A DNA stretch of 53,506 bases from Oscillatoriales cyanobacterium M59_W2019_021 (GCA_015295945.1 DVED01000086.1:1-53506); one strand, 5' to 3'; counted from the first letter of the stretch, positions 17,968-27,894 are shown. Made by a program: numbers and translations. Notes: generated from the sequence alone by a model not told the origin.

Positions 17968-18537
17968 ATGATCGCACCCTCTATTCCTTCACTTTCCGTG
18001 CGGCTTCAGGTCGAACTAGAGTTGTTGAATACCCTGTTTCCCGACCTGCGACGCGAGAGCCGAGATGAAATTTCTTACCCCTGGAATCCTGCCGAACCCG
18101 ACGCCGAAGACTGTCTCGCCGCTTTAGAGCAGTCTTTTTGTTTGGACGATTGGTCGGCGGAGGAAACGACCCAACGCTCCCAGGCTTTCTTCGGACAACT
18201 GGAGCAGTGTTGGCAGAAAACCGAACTATCTCTGAAATTTGCGATCGTGCCGACCGTTCTGCTCGAGGCGATCGCCGAACGAGCCAAAGTTGCCATCGAA
18301 TGTTCGGCATCCGTCGCCGATCGCCTGGTCGGATGCGTTCGCGATTTGTTCCCCGACTGGAACGAAGCCGATTTACACGTTCTGGCTCGTCCTTTTGCTT
18401 ATGCCATGCGGGATGCTTCGGATGTTGGCGCTCTCGCTGCTGGCGGAGACTGGTCGTCCCTGTCAGAACTCGATCGCGCCCGTCTGAGTTTAGCGGCTGC
18501 CAATTACCTTTTAACTCAGTTGCCTCAAGAAAAGTAA
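17968..18537 (+). CDS. hypothetical protein, all-helical
   Basis: A protein of 189 residues from the ATG at 17968 (MIAPSIPSLSVRLQVELEL). The frame is open to 17881, but the extra 29 residues look random and hydrophobic. The sequence is rich in Leu, Ala, Glu and Asp, with several predicted helices: DCLAALEQSFCLDDWSAEE, LEAIAERAKVAIECSASVAD, and the C-terminal ELDRARLSLAAANYLLTQL. I do not recognise the family, and it is probably a soluble cyanobacterial conserved protein. It is convergent with gatC across a repeat-bearing spacer. Confidence 0.7.
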   Translation: MIAPSIPSLSVRLQVELELLNTLFPDLRRESRDEISYPWNPAEPDAEDCLAALEQSFCLDDWSAEETTQRSQAFFGQLEQCWQKTELSLKFAIVPTVLLEAIAERAKVAIECSASVADRLVGCVRDLFPDWNEADLHVLARPFAYAMRDASDVGALAAGGDWSSLSELDRARLSLAAANYLLTQLPQEK

Positions 18538-18664
18538 GCTCAAAAAGTCAGGATCGAGCCTGACGGTCAATGGATGGCATCGGCAAGGGAAGAGGTCAGT
18601 TCCGCACCTCGGTAGGGACGCACCCTCCCTACCGAATGCCAAATGCCAACGCTCGATCGCTTCG

Positions 18665-18685
18665 GCGACTCCAAAGGAGTATCGC
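18665..18685. repeat. dispersed palindromic repeat (GCGACTCC/GGAGTATCGC)
   Basis: Same element as the one inside the GH3 gene, here between convergent genes: GCGACTCC-AAA-GGAGTATCGC. Confidence 0.75.
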
Positions 18686-18783
18686 CCCTAATTTTTGATT
18701 TAATGCTGCTAAAAATCCCGCTCTGGGGTGTCGAGCGATCGCGTGTACCAAGATTTAAGTCATCGATATAATCCCCTATTTCC

Positions 18784-19068
18784 TCACAAAATTTTGGGTA
18801 CTTTAAAATAGTCTCCCTCTTGTTCCGGCGCACTTTGCAAAATGGCTTCGCGATCAGTATATGGCTGTAGTTCGTCCGATCGGGTCACGTTACTCACGTC
18901 GATCACTCGCGTTGTCGGCGGCACATCTGCGGTATCCAGTTCGCTCAACTGCTCGAAATAATCGAGAATGCTGCTCAATTGACCGGAAAATTGCTGCTCT
19001 TCGTCTGCGGTTAATTCCAGTCGAGCGAGGTGAGCGACTTTCCGCACTGAATTGCGATCGAATTCCAT
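18784..19068 (-). CDS. gatC: Asp-tRNA(Asn)/Glu-tRNA(Gln) amidotransferase subunit C
   Basis: GatC stabilises the GatAB amidotransferase, which amidates mischarged Glu-tRNA(Gln) and, in some species, Asp-tRNA(Asn). The 94-residue protein starts at the ATG at 19068 ([20 protein letters not shown]) and carries the usual [20 protein letters not shown] and [16 protein letters not shown] segments. It ends [10 protein letters not shown], matching the conserved F-V-P tail. An upstream TTG at 19083 is possible but unlikely. gatA and gatB are not in the window, as is common in cyanobacteria. Confidence 0.95.
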   Translation of the reverse strand: MEFDRNSVRKVAHLARLELTADEEQQFSGQLSSILDYFEQLSELDTADVPPTTRVIDVSNVTRSDELQPYTDREAILQSAPEQEGDYFKVPKIL

Positions 19069-19147
19069 GGTTGTTGACTCCAATTAAATGAAATATAACA
19101 CTGGAGAGTAGAGCGATTGCGTTGGCGTAGCCCGTCGGGTGGACGTA

Positions 19148-19168
19148 GCGACTTCAAAGGAGTATCGC
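19148..19168. repeat. dispersed palindromic repeat
   Basis: GCGACTTC-AAA-GGAGTATCGC, a slightly degenerate copy of the GH3-internal palindrome, between ycf3 and gatC. Just before it (19114-19147) is GCGTTGGCGTAGCCCG, a common companion sequence of this repeat type. Confidence 0.7.
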
Positions 19169-19196
19169 CCTCTCCGATAGCAAACTTCGATCGAGC

Positions 19197-19715
19197 TTAA
19201 AACACGTCGATCGCCCCGCGTCCGGTATTTTTCATCCAGTTTTGCGCTTCGATATAGTTATTCGGTGCCAAGCGTACGGCTTGCTTCCAATAATCTGCCG
19301 CTTTATCGAAAAGCGCTTCGGCTTCCTCGGATTCTCCTGCTTCTTTCAGTTGTTCGCCTTGATAGTGATAAATCACCGCAATATTATTAAACGCTTGGGG
19401 CATTTGCGGGTTGAGCTCGAGAGATTGGTGGTACAGTTCCAAGGCTTTTTCATATTCGCCATTACTGGCATGAATCAAGCCCATATTATAGATAATAAAG
19501 CTGCGATCTAGAGGATCGTCTTCCAGTTCCAATGCCACTTTGTAGTTATCCATGGCTTCGGCGTACTCCCCGTCAGCTTGGGCTGCCATCCCATCGCGAT
19601 AGTAGGCAAAGGCTTCCTTGGCTTTCTTATTCGTCGGCAACAGCTTCAGAATCAGATCCGCCATAATTGTGAAGGTATTATCGATAAAATTATCGTTTTT
19701 TTGCGTGCGAGGCAT
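19197..19715 (-). CDS. ycf3: photosystem I assembly protein Ycf3
   Basis: Ycf3 is a stromal/cytosolic TPR chaperone that helps build photosystem I by handling PsaA and PsaB. The 172-residue protein has the standard opening [20 protein letters not shown] and three TPR-like repeats: [39 protein letters not shown], and [16 protein letters not shown]. The ending [19 protein letters not shown] is also typical. ATG start and length match the family. It is a single gene upstream of gatC on the same strand, with a repeat between them. Confidence 0.97.
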   Translation of the reverse strand: MPRTQKNDNFIDNTFTIMADLILKLLPTNKKAKEAFAYYRDGMAAQADGEYAEAMDNYKVALELEDDPLDRSFIIYNMGLIHASNGEYEKALELYHQSLELNPQMPQAFNNIAVIYHYQGEQLKEAGESEEAEALFDKAADYWKQAVRLAPNNYIEAQNWMKNTGRGAIDVF

Positions 19716-19835
19716 AGGAATTGCGTAGCTGTTTCTAAAAGACAGTCATTCAACGTGTACTCTTACTCTAACCCGATTCTGTCCTCTGTTGGCGATTTAG
19801 GGGGGGGAACGAGGGGGTAGGAGAAGGGGTTGTGG

Positions 19836-19884
19836 GATGAGGGCGCAATCCAAGTCTCTCATCCGTTTTGAAAAATAGTATTAG
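19836..19884. repeat. interspersed repeat, copy 2, overlapping the ATPase 3' end
   Basis: Related to 17702-17750: GATGAGGGCGCAATCC at the start and GAAAAATAGTATTAG at the end, also preceded by a G-rich run (19800-19834). Its last 26 bp code for the final residues and stop (NTIFQNG*) of the P-type ATPase, so the repeat supplies that protein's C-terminus. Confidence 0.75.
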
Positions 19885-22834
19885 CCGATCGATCGATCGC
19901 CCGATGCCCGAATCGCCGGAACGTCCACTTGCGCAGTTCCTCCGCACCCAATAAAAGTGGGGACCACATCAGCAAACTCAACCATTGCCAGGGTTCTAAC
20001 GATGCCGTCGAAAAAATCTTCTCTAACGCCGGAATTTGAATAATTGCCAGGATGAGCAGCCATTCCACGGCAATTCCCACCCAAATTAAGCGGTTGCTGA
20101 AAAAGCCCAACTTGAAAATTGAGGTGTATTCCGATCGACAGGCAAATACGTTTCCATCCTGACAGGCAACAATGGTGGCTAAGGTCAGCGTCGTGGCTTG
20201 GAAGTAAATTCCCATCGTCGTCGCGTCGGCAGTGTGCGACAAAATCGCGGGAGTTACCGCTTGCAGTTGGGCGAGTCCGTAGCCATGACTCCACCATACC
20301 ATCATAAATCCCACCATTCCGGCAACGGCTTCGATCGCCCCGAGAAACCCGTAAGCCCGTAGCAACAACGATCGATCCAGCAGCGATTGCGATTTCGATC
20401 GCGGGGGTTGTTCCATCGTCCCCACTTCCGCCGTTTCCGCTCCCAACGCCAACGCCGGAACCATATCCGTTCCCAAATCCACCGCCAAAATCTGCATGAT
20501 AATCAGGGCGGGGGGAATTTTCAGCGCCACCATCAACAGGAAGGGAACCAGTTCGGCAACGTTGGAGGCGAGGATATAAGTGATGAATTTGCGGATATTC
20601 TGGTAGACGGCGCGTCCCTGTTCGATGGCGCTGACAATAGTCGCAAAATTGTCGTCGATTAACACGATATCCGCCGCTTCCCGCGCCACATCCGTCCCGC
20701 ACATCCCCATCGCCACGCCGATATGGGCGGCTCGCAATGCCGGGGCATCGTTGACCCCATCTCCGGTGACGGCGACGATATGCCCCAAATCTTTGTACGC
20801 TTGAACCAGGCGCAGCTTGTGTTCCGGCATCATCCGGGCAAAGACCAAACCAGGACGGCGGTGGAGGATTTGTCGCAGTTGGGCGTCGGAGAGGTGTCCC
20901 ATTTCTTCTCCAGTGACGACGCGCACGCGATTGCGGACTAATCCGATTCGCCGGGCGATCGCTTCTGCCGTGAGTCCGTAATCTCCTGTTACCATTGTCA
21001 CGGCAATCCCCGCTACATGACACTGAGCGATCGCGCTTTCCACTTCCGGACGCGGCGGATCGAGCATTGCTGCCAAACCGATAAAGGTGAGATTTCGTTC
21101 CAGTTGTTGTGCTTTTTCTTCTAACAATTCTTCCCCGCCTTTCCGTGCCGCAACTCCCAAGACGCGGAACCCCTGACGGGCAAGTTTATCGTTAGCAGCG
21201 GCGATGCCAGAGCGATCGACTGAGGTCAGTTCCTGCACGTCTCCCCCTTGCAAAATCCAGTGACAGTGACGCAACACTTCCAACGGTGCGCCTTTGGTAA
21301 AGCTGAGATAGGGAAACTCGTTGGGCCAAAGTTCCGAAAGATGCCAATCCAACACCACCGTCATCATCCGCCGCCGGGAGTCAAAGGGAATTTCCCGCCG
21401 TCGGGGATACTGGCGCTGCAACTCCTCCGGTTGCAATCGGGCTTTAATGGCGGCGACGATGAGGGCAGCTTCCGTGGGATCGCCGATTTCCTGCCAGCGA
21501 CTGGGCGTATTTAGGTGAATCAACCGGGCGTTGGAACACAGCGCCGACCCCACCAACAACAATCTCACTTGCCAAGGAGCGGCTAAATTAGAGGGAATTC
21601 TAACTTCTCCGGTGGGATCGTAGCCGACGCCGCTGACTTCGATATTGCTACCCCCTTCTACTTCCGAGGGAATCCACAGATTCCGCACCGTCATTTCATT
21701 TTTGGTCAGGGTTCCCGTTTTATCGGTACAAATCACCGTGGTGGCGCTGAGGGTTTCCACGGCGGAAAGGCGTCGTACCAAAGCATTGCGGCGTACCATG
21801 CGCTGCGTGCCGATCGCCAAAGCTAGCGTTACCGTAGGCAGCAATCCTTCGGGGGTGAGGGCGACGATAATGCCGATGGCGAAAATAAAGCTTTCCTTCA
21901 CCTCCATTCCTACAAACATGGAGGTGAGGAAAAACACCAGAACGCCCATACTAATGGCGATCGCGGCGATCGTCCGTACGATGCCCGCGATTTGCACCTC
22001 CAGCGTACTCGGTTCCCGCTTCACCATCGTCGTCAGGTGCGCCACCTGCCCGAATTCCGTCCGCGCCCCCGTGGCATACACCACCGCCGTCCCCCGCCCC
22101 GAAGATACCGTCGCCCCCGCCAACACCAAATTAGCGACCTCCGCAGGTTGTACCCGTTCTTGCAACGTCACTTCACCGGGATGGAGCAGAGGCGTGCCAT
22201 TGCGCATGGGGACGACTCGTCGCGTCCGCACGGGGTGGGGATTGCGGGCGACGGGCAGCGATTCCCCCGTCATCACCGACAGGTCGAGATACAAACTCTC
22301 TGCCGACACCAACCGGGCATCCGCCGAAATGCGATCGCCCTCTTCCAGTTGCATCACATCCCCGGTGACTAACTCTCGCGCCGGAATCGTCGTCAGCGCC
22401 CCATCCCGAAATACCTTCACTTGGGCAGGCAACACCGACTTCAACGCCGACAGCGCCCGTTCTGCCTGGAATTCCTGCCAAAAACTAAAAATAGCGTTAA
22501 TCCAAATCACCGCCCAAATCGCCCAACCCAACTCCGGAGTGTGGGAGATAAACGCCAGAATTCCCGCCACCCACAGCAACAGCGCCATAAAGTGCGTGAG
22601 TTGGTCGGTAAAGCGCAGCCATAACGGGCGTTGCGGCGGTTCCGGCAGTTCGTTATACCCCTGCTGGTGAAGTCTCAGGGCTGCCTCCGACGCCGACAGC
22701 CCCCGATCGGACGTACCGAGGGATTCGTACACCGCTTCCACGGAAAGCGATCGCAATGGAGGATGAGAGGAGGGATCGGAGTTCATGGGCGGTTTGCGGG
22801 TTGGTTCCCAACGAAGTGTTCGTGGCGGGGTCAT
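19859..22834 (-). CDS. P-type cation-transporting ATPase, Na+/K+-ATPase-like (P2C-like) motifs
   Basis: An ATP-driven cation pump of about 991 residues. It has an actuator TGES (VMTGESLPVAR), the phosphorylation site DKTGTLTKNE and hinge TGDGVNDAPAL, and roughly ten membrane helices. Helix M4 reads LTPEGLLPTVT, M5 has SNVAELVPF, and M6 has DLGTDMVPALAL. The PEGLL and DLGTDMVPA signatures are those of animal Na+/K+- and H+/K+-ATPases and not of SERCA-type Ca2+ pumps, so Na+/K+ or H+/K+ transport is an inference. The start is uncertain: ATG at 22834 has a GGGAG upstream, while ATG at 22786 (MNSDPSSHPP) has none. The last residues come from an interspersed repeat. No beta subunit gene is nearby. 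Confidence 0.92.
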   Translation of the reverse strand: MTPPRTLRWEPTRKPPMNSDPSSHPPLRSLSVEAVYESLGTSDRGLSASEAALRLHQQGYNELPEPPQRPLWLRFTDQLTHFMALLLWVAGILAFISHTPELGWAIWAVIWINAIFSFWQEFQAERALSALKSVLPAQVKVFRDGALTTIPARELVTGDVMQLEEGDRISADARLVSAESLYLDLSVMTGESLPVARNPHPVRTRRVVPMRNGTPLLHPGEVTLQERVQPAEVANLVLAGATVSSGRGTAVVYATGARTEFGQVAHLTTMVKREPSTLEVQIAGIVRTIAAIAISMGVLVFFLTSMFVGMEVKESFIFAIGIIVALTPEGLLPTVTLALAIGTQRMVRRNALVRRLSAVETLSATTVICTDKTGTLTKNEMTVRNLWIPSEVEGGSNIEVSGVGYDPTGEVRIPSNLAAPWQVRLLLVGSALCSNARLIHLNTPSRWQEIGDPTEAALIVAAIKARLQPEELQRQYPRRREIPFDSRRRMMTVVLDWHLSELWPNEFPYLSFTKGAPLEVLRHCHWILQGGDVQELTSVDRSGIAAANDKLARQGFRVLGVAARKGGEELLEEKAQQLERNLTFIGLAAMLDPPRPEVESAIAQCHVAGIAVTMVTGDYGLTAEAIARRIGLVRNRVRVVTGEEMGHLSDAQLRQILHRRPGLVFARMMPEHKLRLVQAYKDLGHIVAVTGDGVNDAPALRAAHIGVAMGMCGTDVAREAADIVLIDDNFATIVSAIEQGRAVYQNIRKFITYILASNVAELVPFLLMVALKIPPALIIMQILAVDLGTDMVPALALGAETAEVGTMEQPPRSKSQSLLDRSLLLRAYGFLGAIEAVAGMVGFMMVWWSHGYGLAQLQAVTPAILSHTADATTMGIYFQATTLTLATIVACQDGNVFACRSEYTSIFKLGFFSNRLIWVGIAVEWLLILAIIQIPALEKIFSTASLEPWQWLSLLMWSPLLLGAEELRKWTFRRFGHRAIDRSANTIFQNG

Positions 22835-23248
22835 TATCTTCTCCCGGAAATGCCCCAAATCTCGTATAGTTTTGGGTGCGCCCCTCTCGAAGCTAGCGGT
22901 GAGGTTTGGCTCGGGACGGGAGAATGTTGGCGGAACGGATCGGCAATTCCTGCCCCGTTCCCAATATCGCCATCCACTTCTTCTTCCTCGATGGCGATCG
23001 GTCTAGAACGCTGTTACTGTAGCCGGGATTGGCGATCGATCGCCCGTTGGTGCTGTCTCCCAAGACTGAGAAGGGGAAATCGTTCGGCAGAGGAGTCTCA
23101 AATCAGTTCCTCAATGAAAATTCGGTGAATTTACTATGAGGGTTTGCTACCTTTGAAGAAGCATCATTAAATTCTATCAGAACCCTCCTTACCCTGCCCC
23201 AGATCCGTGCGTTAGAATGCCCTCCAAGCCCTTGTGTCGGACATCTCC
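22835..23248. other. divergent intergenic region between ATPase and adenylate cyclase
   Basis: About 410 bp with no supported gene. It should contain the promoters of both divergent genes. I could not place a clear -10/-35 pair. Confidence 0.5.
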
Positions 23249-25909
23249 ATGAGCGATCGCCTTCCCAACAGTGTATTTGACAGCGAATCCGTCGCCCTGC
23301 CCTATGCGCCCAGCATCATCAAAACGCTGACTCAAGGCAAATGTTTGGGAGCGCTCGCCCGCCGCGTTGCCAGCTTGGCACTGCCTGAATTTATCGGGTT
23401 TCTCGATTTTATCACCGCCGAATTCCAGCAATTTCTCCGGGCGATCGATCTGATCAACGACGAGACCCTGGAAAATATGCTCGAGCAGCTGCTCGACACC
23501 TTTACCCTCAAAATCGGCGAGGTGCTGCAAGTCGAACGCACGACCATTTTTTTTGTGGATGAAGAAAAAGGGCAATTATGGTCGCGGGTCAATCAAGACG
23601 GACAGAAAAGACAAGAAATTCGCTTTGCCGGAGATACGGGCATTTTAGGTCGCGTCGTCGCTACCGGACAGGGCATGAATTTGGTGGATGCTTACAATCA
23701 CCCTTTATTTAACCCGCAAGTTGACGAACGAGAAGGCTGCACTATTCAAACGCTGCTGTGTATGCCCATTTTCAGCAGCAAAGAACCGGAGAAAGTCGTG
23801 GCAGTGGTGCAGTTAATCAACAAAGAAGGCGACACCCCCTTTGACGAAGCCGACGAAAAACAATTTCAAGATCTCGCCGGTCCCCTGGCGTTAATTCTCG
23901 AAAGTTGCCAATCGCTGTATAACGCCGGACGCAACCAACGCGGGGTTTCAGCACTGTTACAGGCAACAACTTCCCTGGGACAGAGTTTGGATTTGGAAAT
24001 GACGCTGCAAGCGGTGATGGATCAGGCGAGAAATTTACTCAATGCCGATCGCAGTACCGTCTTTTTGCTGCGCAAGGAAACGGGCGACTTGTGGACGAAA
24101 GTCGCTACCGCCGATGGGAAAACGATGATGGAAATCAGTATCCCAGCCAATCGCGGCATTGCCGGATACGTGGCGTCTACGGGACAATCGCTGAATATTC
24201 CCGATGCCTATCAAGATCCCAGATTCGATCCGTCTACCGATCGGCGCACAGGGTATGTCACGCGCAATATTTTGTGTATGCCCGTGTTTAATTCGGCAGG
24301 AGAATTGATCGGCGTTACCCAGTTAATTAATAAAGATAATGGAAGTTTTACCACGTCTGATGAATTTTTCATGCAGGCGTTTAATATTCAAGCCGGGATC
24401 GCGATCGAGAATGCCAAACTGTTTGAAAATGTCAACTTAGAAAAACAATATCAAAAAGACATTTTGCAAAGTTTGTCAGATGCGGTCATTTCCACTGACA
24501 TGAAAGGCAATATCGTCACGATTAACGAAGCAGCACTGGAATTGCTCGGTTGTCCGATCGGCACGAAAAATAAGCCCGAAAGCGAAGCGGAAACGGACGA
24601 TTTTCAGAAAACTTCCGTACAACACCTGTGGGAATCCAAACTCATCGGTCGTCCGATTTGGGAGGTCATTCCCCTCGAGTCCCTGCAATTTCGCCTGGAA
24701 GATAGCCTGAAAAATTCGACCCGACAGTACGTGCCAGAACAAAATCTCACGATTTCCCTTTATGCAGACGATCCCAACTCGGAGGAGCGTAGGGTCGAGC
24801 AGATGAGTTGTCTGGCACTGCGCGATCGCGCCAATCCCGAAATCTATCTTCTCTGGGGAGAACCGCCGACGGATTCAGGGGAAACCGACAAACCTCCCGC
24901 GAAGATCCTGACATCCGAACAGCTACAACACATCGAGCGCAGTATCAATTTAACCGTCACTCCCCTCACCAATCCCCAAGGAGACGTGCGCGGTGGGTTG
25001 GTGGTTCTCGAAGACATCAGCCGCGAAAAGCGGATGAAAAACGCCATGTATCGCTATATGAACCCGGAAGTTGCCGAACGGGTGATGGCACTGGGGGAAG
25101 ACTCCTTAATGGTGGGAGAGCGCAAGGAAGTCACCGTGTTGTTTTCCGATATTCGCGGCTATACGACGATGACGGAGAATCGCGGCGCGTCGGAAGTGGT
25201 GACGCTGCTGAACCAGTATTTTGAAACCATGGTGGAAGCGGTGTTCGCTCACGAGGGGACGCTGGATAAGTTTATCGGCGACGCACTGATGGCGGTGTTC
25301 GGCGCGCCGCTACCGCTGACGGAAAATCACGCTTGGTTGGCAGTGAAATCGGCGCTGGATATGCGCCAGCGGTTGAAGCAGTTCAACCAAAAGCGAATTA
25401 TCGGCGCGCAACCGCTTAAAGTCGGCATCGGCATCAGTTCCGGGGAAGTGGTGTCGGGGAATATCGGCTCTCAAAAGCGGATGGATTATACGGTGATCGG
25501 CGATGCGGTGAATTTGAGCGCTCGCTTGGAAAGCGTTACCAAAGAGTACGGCTGCGATATTATTTTGAGCCAAACCACCTATGACTTATGCGGCGATCGC
25601 CTGTGGGTGAGGGAATTGGATAAAATTCGGGTGAAGGGCAAAAACGAAGCCGTGAGTATTTACGAGTTGATCGGCGATCGCAGCGAACCGTTGACCCCTT
25701 CCCAGGTGGAATTTCTCAATCTCTATGCCGTGGGGCGATCGCAGTATATCGATCGAGAATTCGATCGCGCCCTAGTGACTTTTGAAGCCGCCCATCAACT
25801 GCGCCCTAACGATCGAGCGATTGCCGTGCATTTAGAACGGTGTCGCGCTTACTTGACCGCTCCTCCTCCCGCTTCTTGGGATGGCGTTCATATTATGATG
25901 ACGAAGTAG
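23249..25909 (+). CDS. CyaB-type class III adenylate cyclase (GAF-GAF-PAS-cyclase)
   Basis: An 886-residue cytosolic cyclase with the architecture of Anabaena CyaB1/CyaB2. GAF-A covers about residues 70-225, GAF-B about 235-395, a PAS-like region about 405-590, the catalytic domain about 615-795, and a TPR-like tail follows. Both GAF domains keep the NKFDE signature of cyclic-nucleotide-binding GAFs (NKEGDTPFDEADE and NKDNGSFTTSDE), so cAMP feedback activation is likely. The cyclase keeps both metal Asp (LFSDIRGYT, FIGDALMAVFG), the adenine-selecting Lys (DKFIGD), and the Asn/Arg pair (GDAVNLSARLE). The ATG at 23249 is preferred over a GTG at 23234. It is a single gene with its own promoter region. 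Confidence 0.95.
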   Translation: MSDRLPNSVFDSESVALPYAPSIIKTLTQGKCLGALARRVASLALPEFIGFLDFITAEFQQFLRAIDLINDETLENMLEQLLDTFTLKIGEVLQVERTTIFFVDEEKGQLWSRVNQDGQKRQEIRFAGDTGILGRVVATGQGMNLVDAYNHPLFNPQVDEREGCTIQTLLCMPIFSSKEPEKVVAVVQLINKEGDTPFDEADEKQFQDLAGPLALILESCQSLYNAGRNQRGVSALLQATTSLGQSLDLEMTLQAVMDQARNLLNADRSTVFLLRKETGDLWTKVATADGKTMMEISIPANRGIAGYVASTGQSLNIPDAYQDPRFDPSTDRRTGYVTRNILCMPVFNSAGELIGVTQLINKDNGSFTTSDEFFMQAFNIQAGIAIENAKLFENVNLEKQYQKDILQSLSDAVISTDMKGNIVTINEAALELLGCPIGTKNKPESEAETDDFQKTSVQHLWESKLIGRPIWEVIPLESLQFRLEDSLKNSTRQYVPEQNLTISLYADDPNSEERRVEQMSCLALRDRANPEIYLLWGEPPTDSGETDKPPAKILTSEQLQHIERSINLTVTPLTNPQGDVRGGLVVLEDISREKRMKNAMYRYMNPEVAERVMALGEDSLMVGERKEVTVLFSDIRGYTTMTENRGASEVVTLLNQYFETMVEAVFAHEGTLDKFIGDALMAVFGAPLPLTENHAWLAVKSALDMRQRLKQFNQKRIIGAQPLKVGIGISSGEVVSGNIGSQKRMDYTVIGDAVNLSARLESVTKEYGCDIILSQTTYDLCGDRLWVRELDKIRVKGKNEAVSIYELIGDRSEPLTPSQVEFLNLYAVGRSQYIDREFDRALVTFEAAHQLRPNDRAIAVHLERCRAYLTAPPPASWDGVHIMMTK

Positions 25910-25970
25910 CAAATCATAAGTAATAAGTAATAAGTAATCGATGATTTAACATTTTTTACAGAGGTGGATC

Positions 25971-26519
25971 GTGAATACTAACAAACGTTTTTCCATACCC
26001 GTTCGTTCTCAAAACCCATCTTCAAATCGCCAGAAAAATCTGTGGGGACTTCTTTTAGGACTACCTTTAATCGGATTGGGCATTGCCATCGGTCTCCAAA
26101 GTCACCATTCGACCTTACAGTGCGATCGCGCGCCTTCAACCCAAATTGAATGCAAGCTGATCCGACAGGATGTTTTAGGGATGTTGCTCGGTCGGGAAAG
26201 CTCGGAAAATTATCTGGGGGTACTAGAGGGAGCGGATGCGGTGGTCAGTCTGAGTACCAGCGGTCCGACGTATAAATTGATCTTGCGTACCAATCAAGGT
26301 GCGACCGAATTAACCGATTTGAATCATGCGGGCAACTCAGAAGACTTAGCCGATCGCATTAACGATTTCATTCTCGATCGCCAGGAACCGATTTTAACCA
26401 TTCACCAAGACGATCGCTGGTTTTCCAGTGCATTTGGCGGTATTCTCATGACCATTGGGATTGGGAAACTGTTCGCGCTAGCGAAATCCAAACCCCCATC
26501 GCTGCCCTTTGCACCGTAA
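25971..26519 (+). CDS. hypothetical membrane protein
   Basis: A protein of 182 residues with a GTG start at 25971, supported by GAGGTGGATC just before it. There are two hydrophobic segments, LWGLLLGLPLIGLGIAIGL (about 24-42) and SSAFGGILMTIGIGKLFAL (about 151-170). The soluble middle part contains two Cys (TLQCDRAPSTQIECK) and a beta-rich stretch. I do not recognise the family. Its stop lies 2 bp before the rsmB start, so the two are likely co-transcribed. The spacer upstream contains heptamer repeats of TAAGTAA (about 25918-25937). Confidence 0.72.
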   Translation: MNTNKRFSIPVRSQNPSSNRQKNLWGLLLGLPLIGLGIAIGLQSHHSTLQCDRAPSTQIECKLIRQDVLGMLLGRESSENYLGVLEGADAVVSLSTSGPTYKLILRTNQGATELTDLNHAGNSEDLADRINDFILDRQEPILTIHQDDRWFSSAFGGILMTIGIGKLFALAKSKPPSLPFAP

Positions 26520-26521
26520 CC

Positions 26522-27868
26522 ATGTCCGACGATCCCCGTCAAATTGCTTTTTTGACCCTGCGAGAGATTTATCGCCACAGTGCCTATGCCGATGTCGCCT
26601 TGGATAAAGGGTTGGGTCGCGCGTCGCTGACCGATGCCGATCGCTCCCTCGCCACGGAGTTAGTCTACGGATGCGTGAGAAAACAGCGATCGCTCGATCG
26701 CACCATCGACCGACTGGCAACCAAAACAGCCGATCGACAACCCCCCGACCTCCGCATTCTCCTCCACATCGGACTGTACCAACTGCGCTATCTCGATCGG
26801 GTTCCCGATGCCGCCGCCGTCAGCACGACGGTAGACTTAGCCAAAGCCAATCGCCTCTCGGGTTTGTCGGGGTTCGTCAACGGAGTTTTACGGCGCTACT
26901 CTCGCCTGCGGGGCAAGGAAACCGAAGATCTCCAACTCCCGGAAGATCCCGTCACCCGTTTGGGAATTACCTACAGCTACCCCGACTGGATTATCGCCAA
27001 TTGGCTCAAACAAATCGGGTACGCCGAAACCGAACAACTGTGTCAGACCCTTGATCGAGCGCCCAGTTTGCACCTGCGGGTCAATCCCCTAAAAACGACG
27101 ATCGAACAGGTCGAATCTGCTTTTGCCGAACGGGGAATCGCCGTCGAACGGGTTGCCCCCTTGCCCCAATCTTTGAAACTCACCGAAAGCGCGGGGGGCA
27201 TTACCCAGTTACCCGGATTTGCCGAGGGTTGGTGGACGGTACAAGATAGCAGCGCCCAACTCGCCACCCACCTCCTCGATCCCCAACCGGGAGAAACTAT
27301 CGTCGATGCTTGCGCGGCACCGGGGGGAAAAGCCACCCATATCGCCGAGTTGATGGGGGATAGCGGGGTTGTGTGGGCGTGCGATCGTACCGAATCCCGC
27401 TTGAAGAAAGTTCGGCAAAACGTCGATCGCTTGGAATTGCAATCGGTGCGGATTCTGGCTGGAGACAGCCGCGATTTTCCCCAATTCGTCGGTCAGTGCG
27501 ATCGCGTCCTCCTCGACGCCCCCTGTTCGGGTTTGGGAACCCTGCATCGCCGTGCCGACTTGCGGTGGCGGCAAACCCCAGAAACCACCCGAGAATTGGT
27601 GACGCTGCAACGGGAACTGCTGGAGTCTGCGGCAACTTGGGTGAAACCGGGCGGCATCCTCGTCTACGCCACTTGTACCCTCCATCCCCCGGAAAATCAA
27701 GATCGGATTCGGGATTTTCTCGATCGGCATTCCGATTGGCATCTCGATCCCCCTCAACCGGGTTCGCTGCCCCACCCCTTCGTTACCCCCCAAGGTTGGC
27801 TGGAAATTTGGTCGCACCGATTCCCGATGGATGGGTTTTTTATGGCACGATTGCGCAGAGAGGCTTAA
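26522..27868 (+). CDS. rsmB: 16S rRNA (cytosine(967)-C5)-methyltransferase
   Basis: RsmB methylates C967 of 16S rRNA using S-adenosylmethionine. The 448-residue protein has the NusB-like N-terminal domain (FLTLREIYRHSAYADVALDK, LATELVYGCVRKQRSLD) and the C-terminal Rossmann domain with the SAM motif DACAAPGGKATHIAEL. Two Cys motifs of the family are present: LDAPCSGLGTLHRRADLRW and VYATCTLHPPENQD, the catalytic and release cysteines. Length and ATG start are normal. Confidence 0.95.
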   Translation: MSDDPRQIAFLTLREIYRHSAYADVALDKGLGRASLTDADRSLATELVYGCVRKQRSLDRTIDRLATKTADRQPPDLRILLHIGLYQLRYLDRVPDAAAVSTTVDLAKANRLSGLSGFVNGVLRRYSRLRGKETEDLQLPEDPVTRLGITYSYPDWIIANWLKQIGYAETEQLCQTLDRAPSLHLRVNPLKTTIEQVESAFAERGIAVERVAPLPQSLKLTESAGGITQLPGFAEGWWTVQDSSAQLATHLLDPQPGETIVDACAAPGGKATHIAELMGDSGVVWACDRTESRLKKVRQNVDRLELQSVRILAGDSRDFPQFVGQCDRVLLDAPCSGLGTLHRRADLRWRQTPETTRELVTLQRELLESAATWVKPGGILVYATCTLHPPENQDRIRDFLDRHSDWHLDPPQPGSLPHPFVTPQGWLEIWSHRFPMDGFFMARLRREA

Positions 27869-27894
27869 CTGGAACCAACGGCAGAGGGCAGGGG

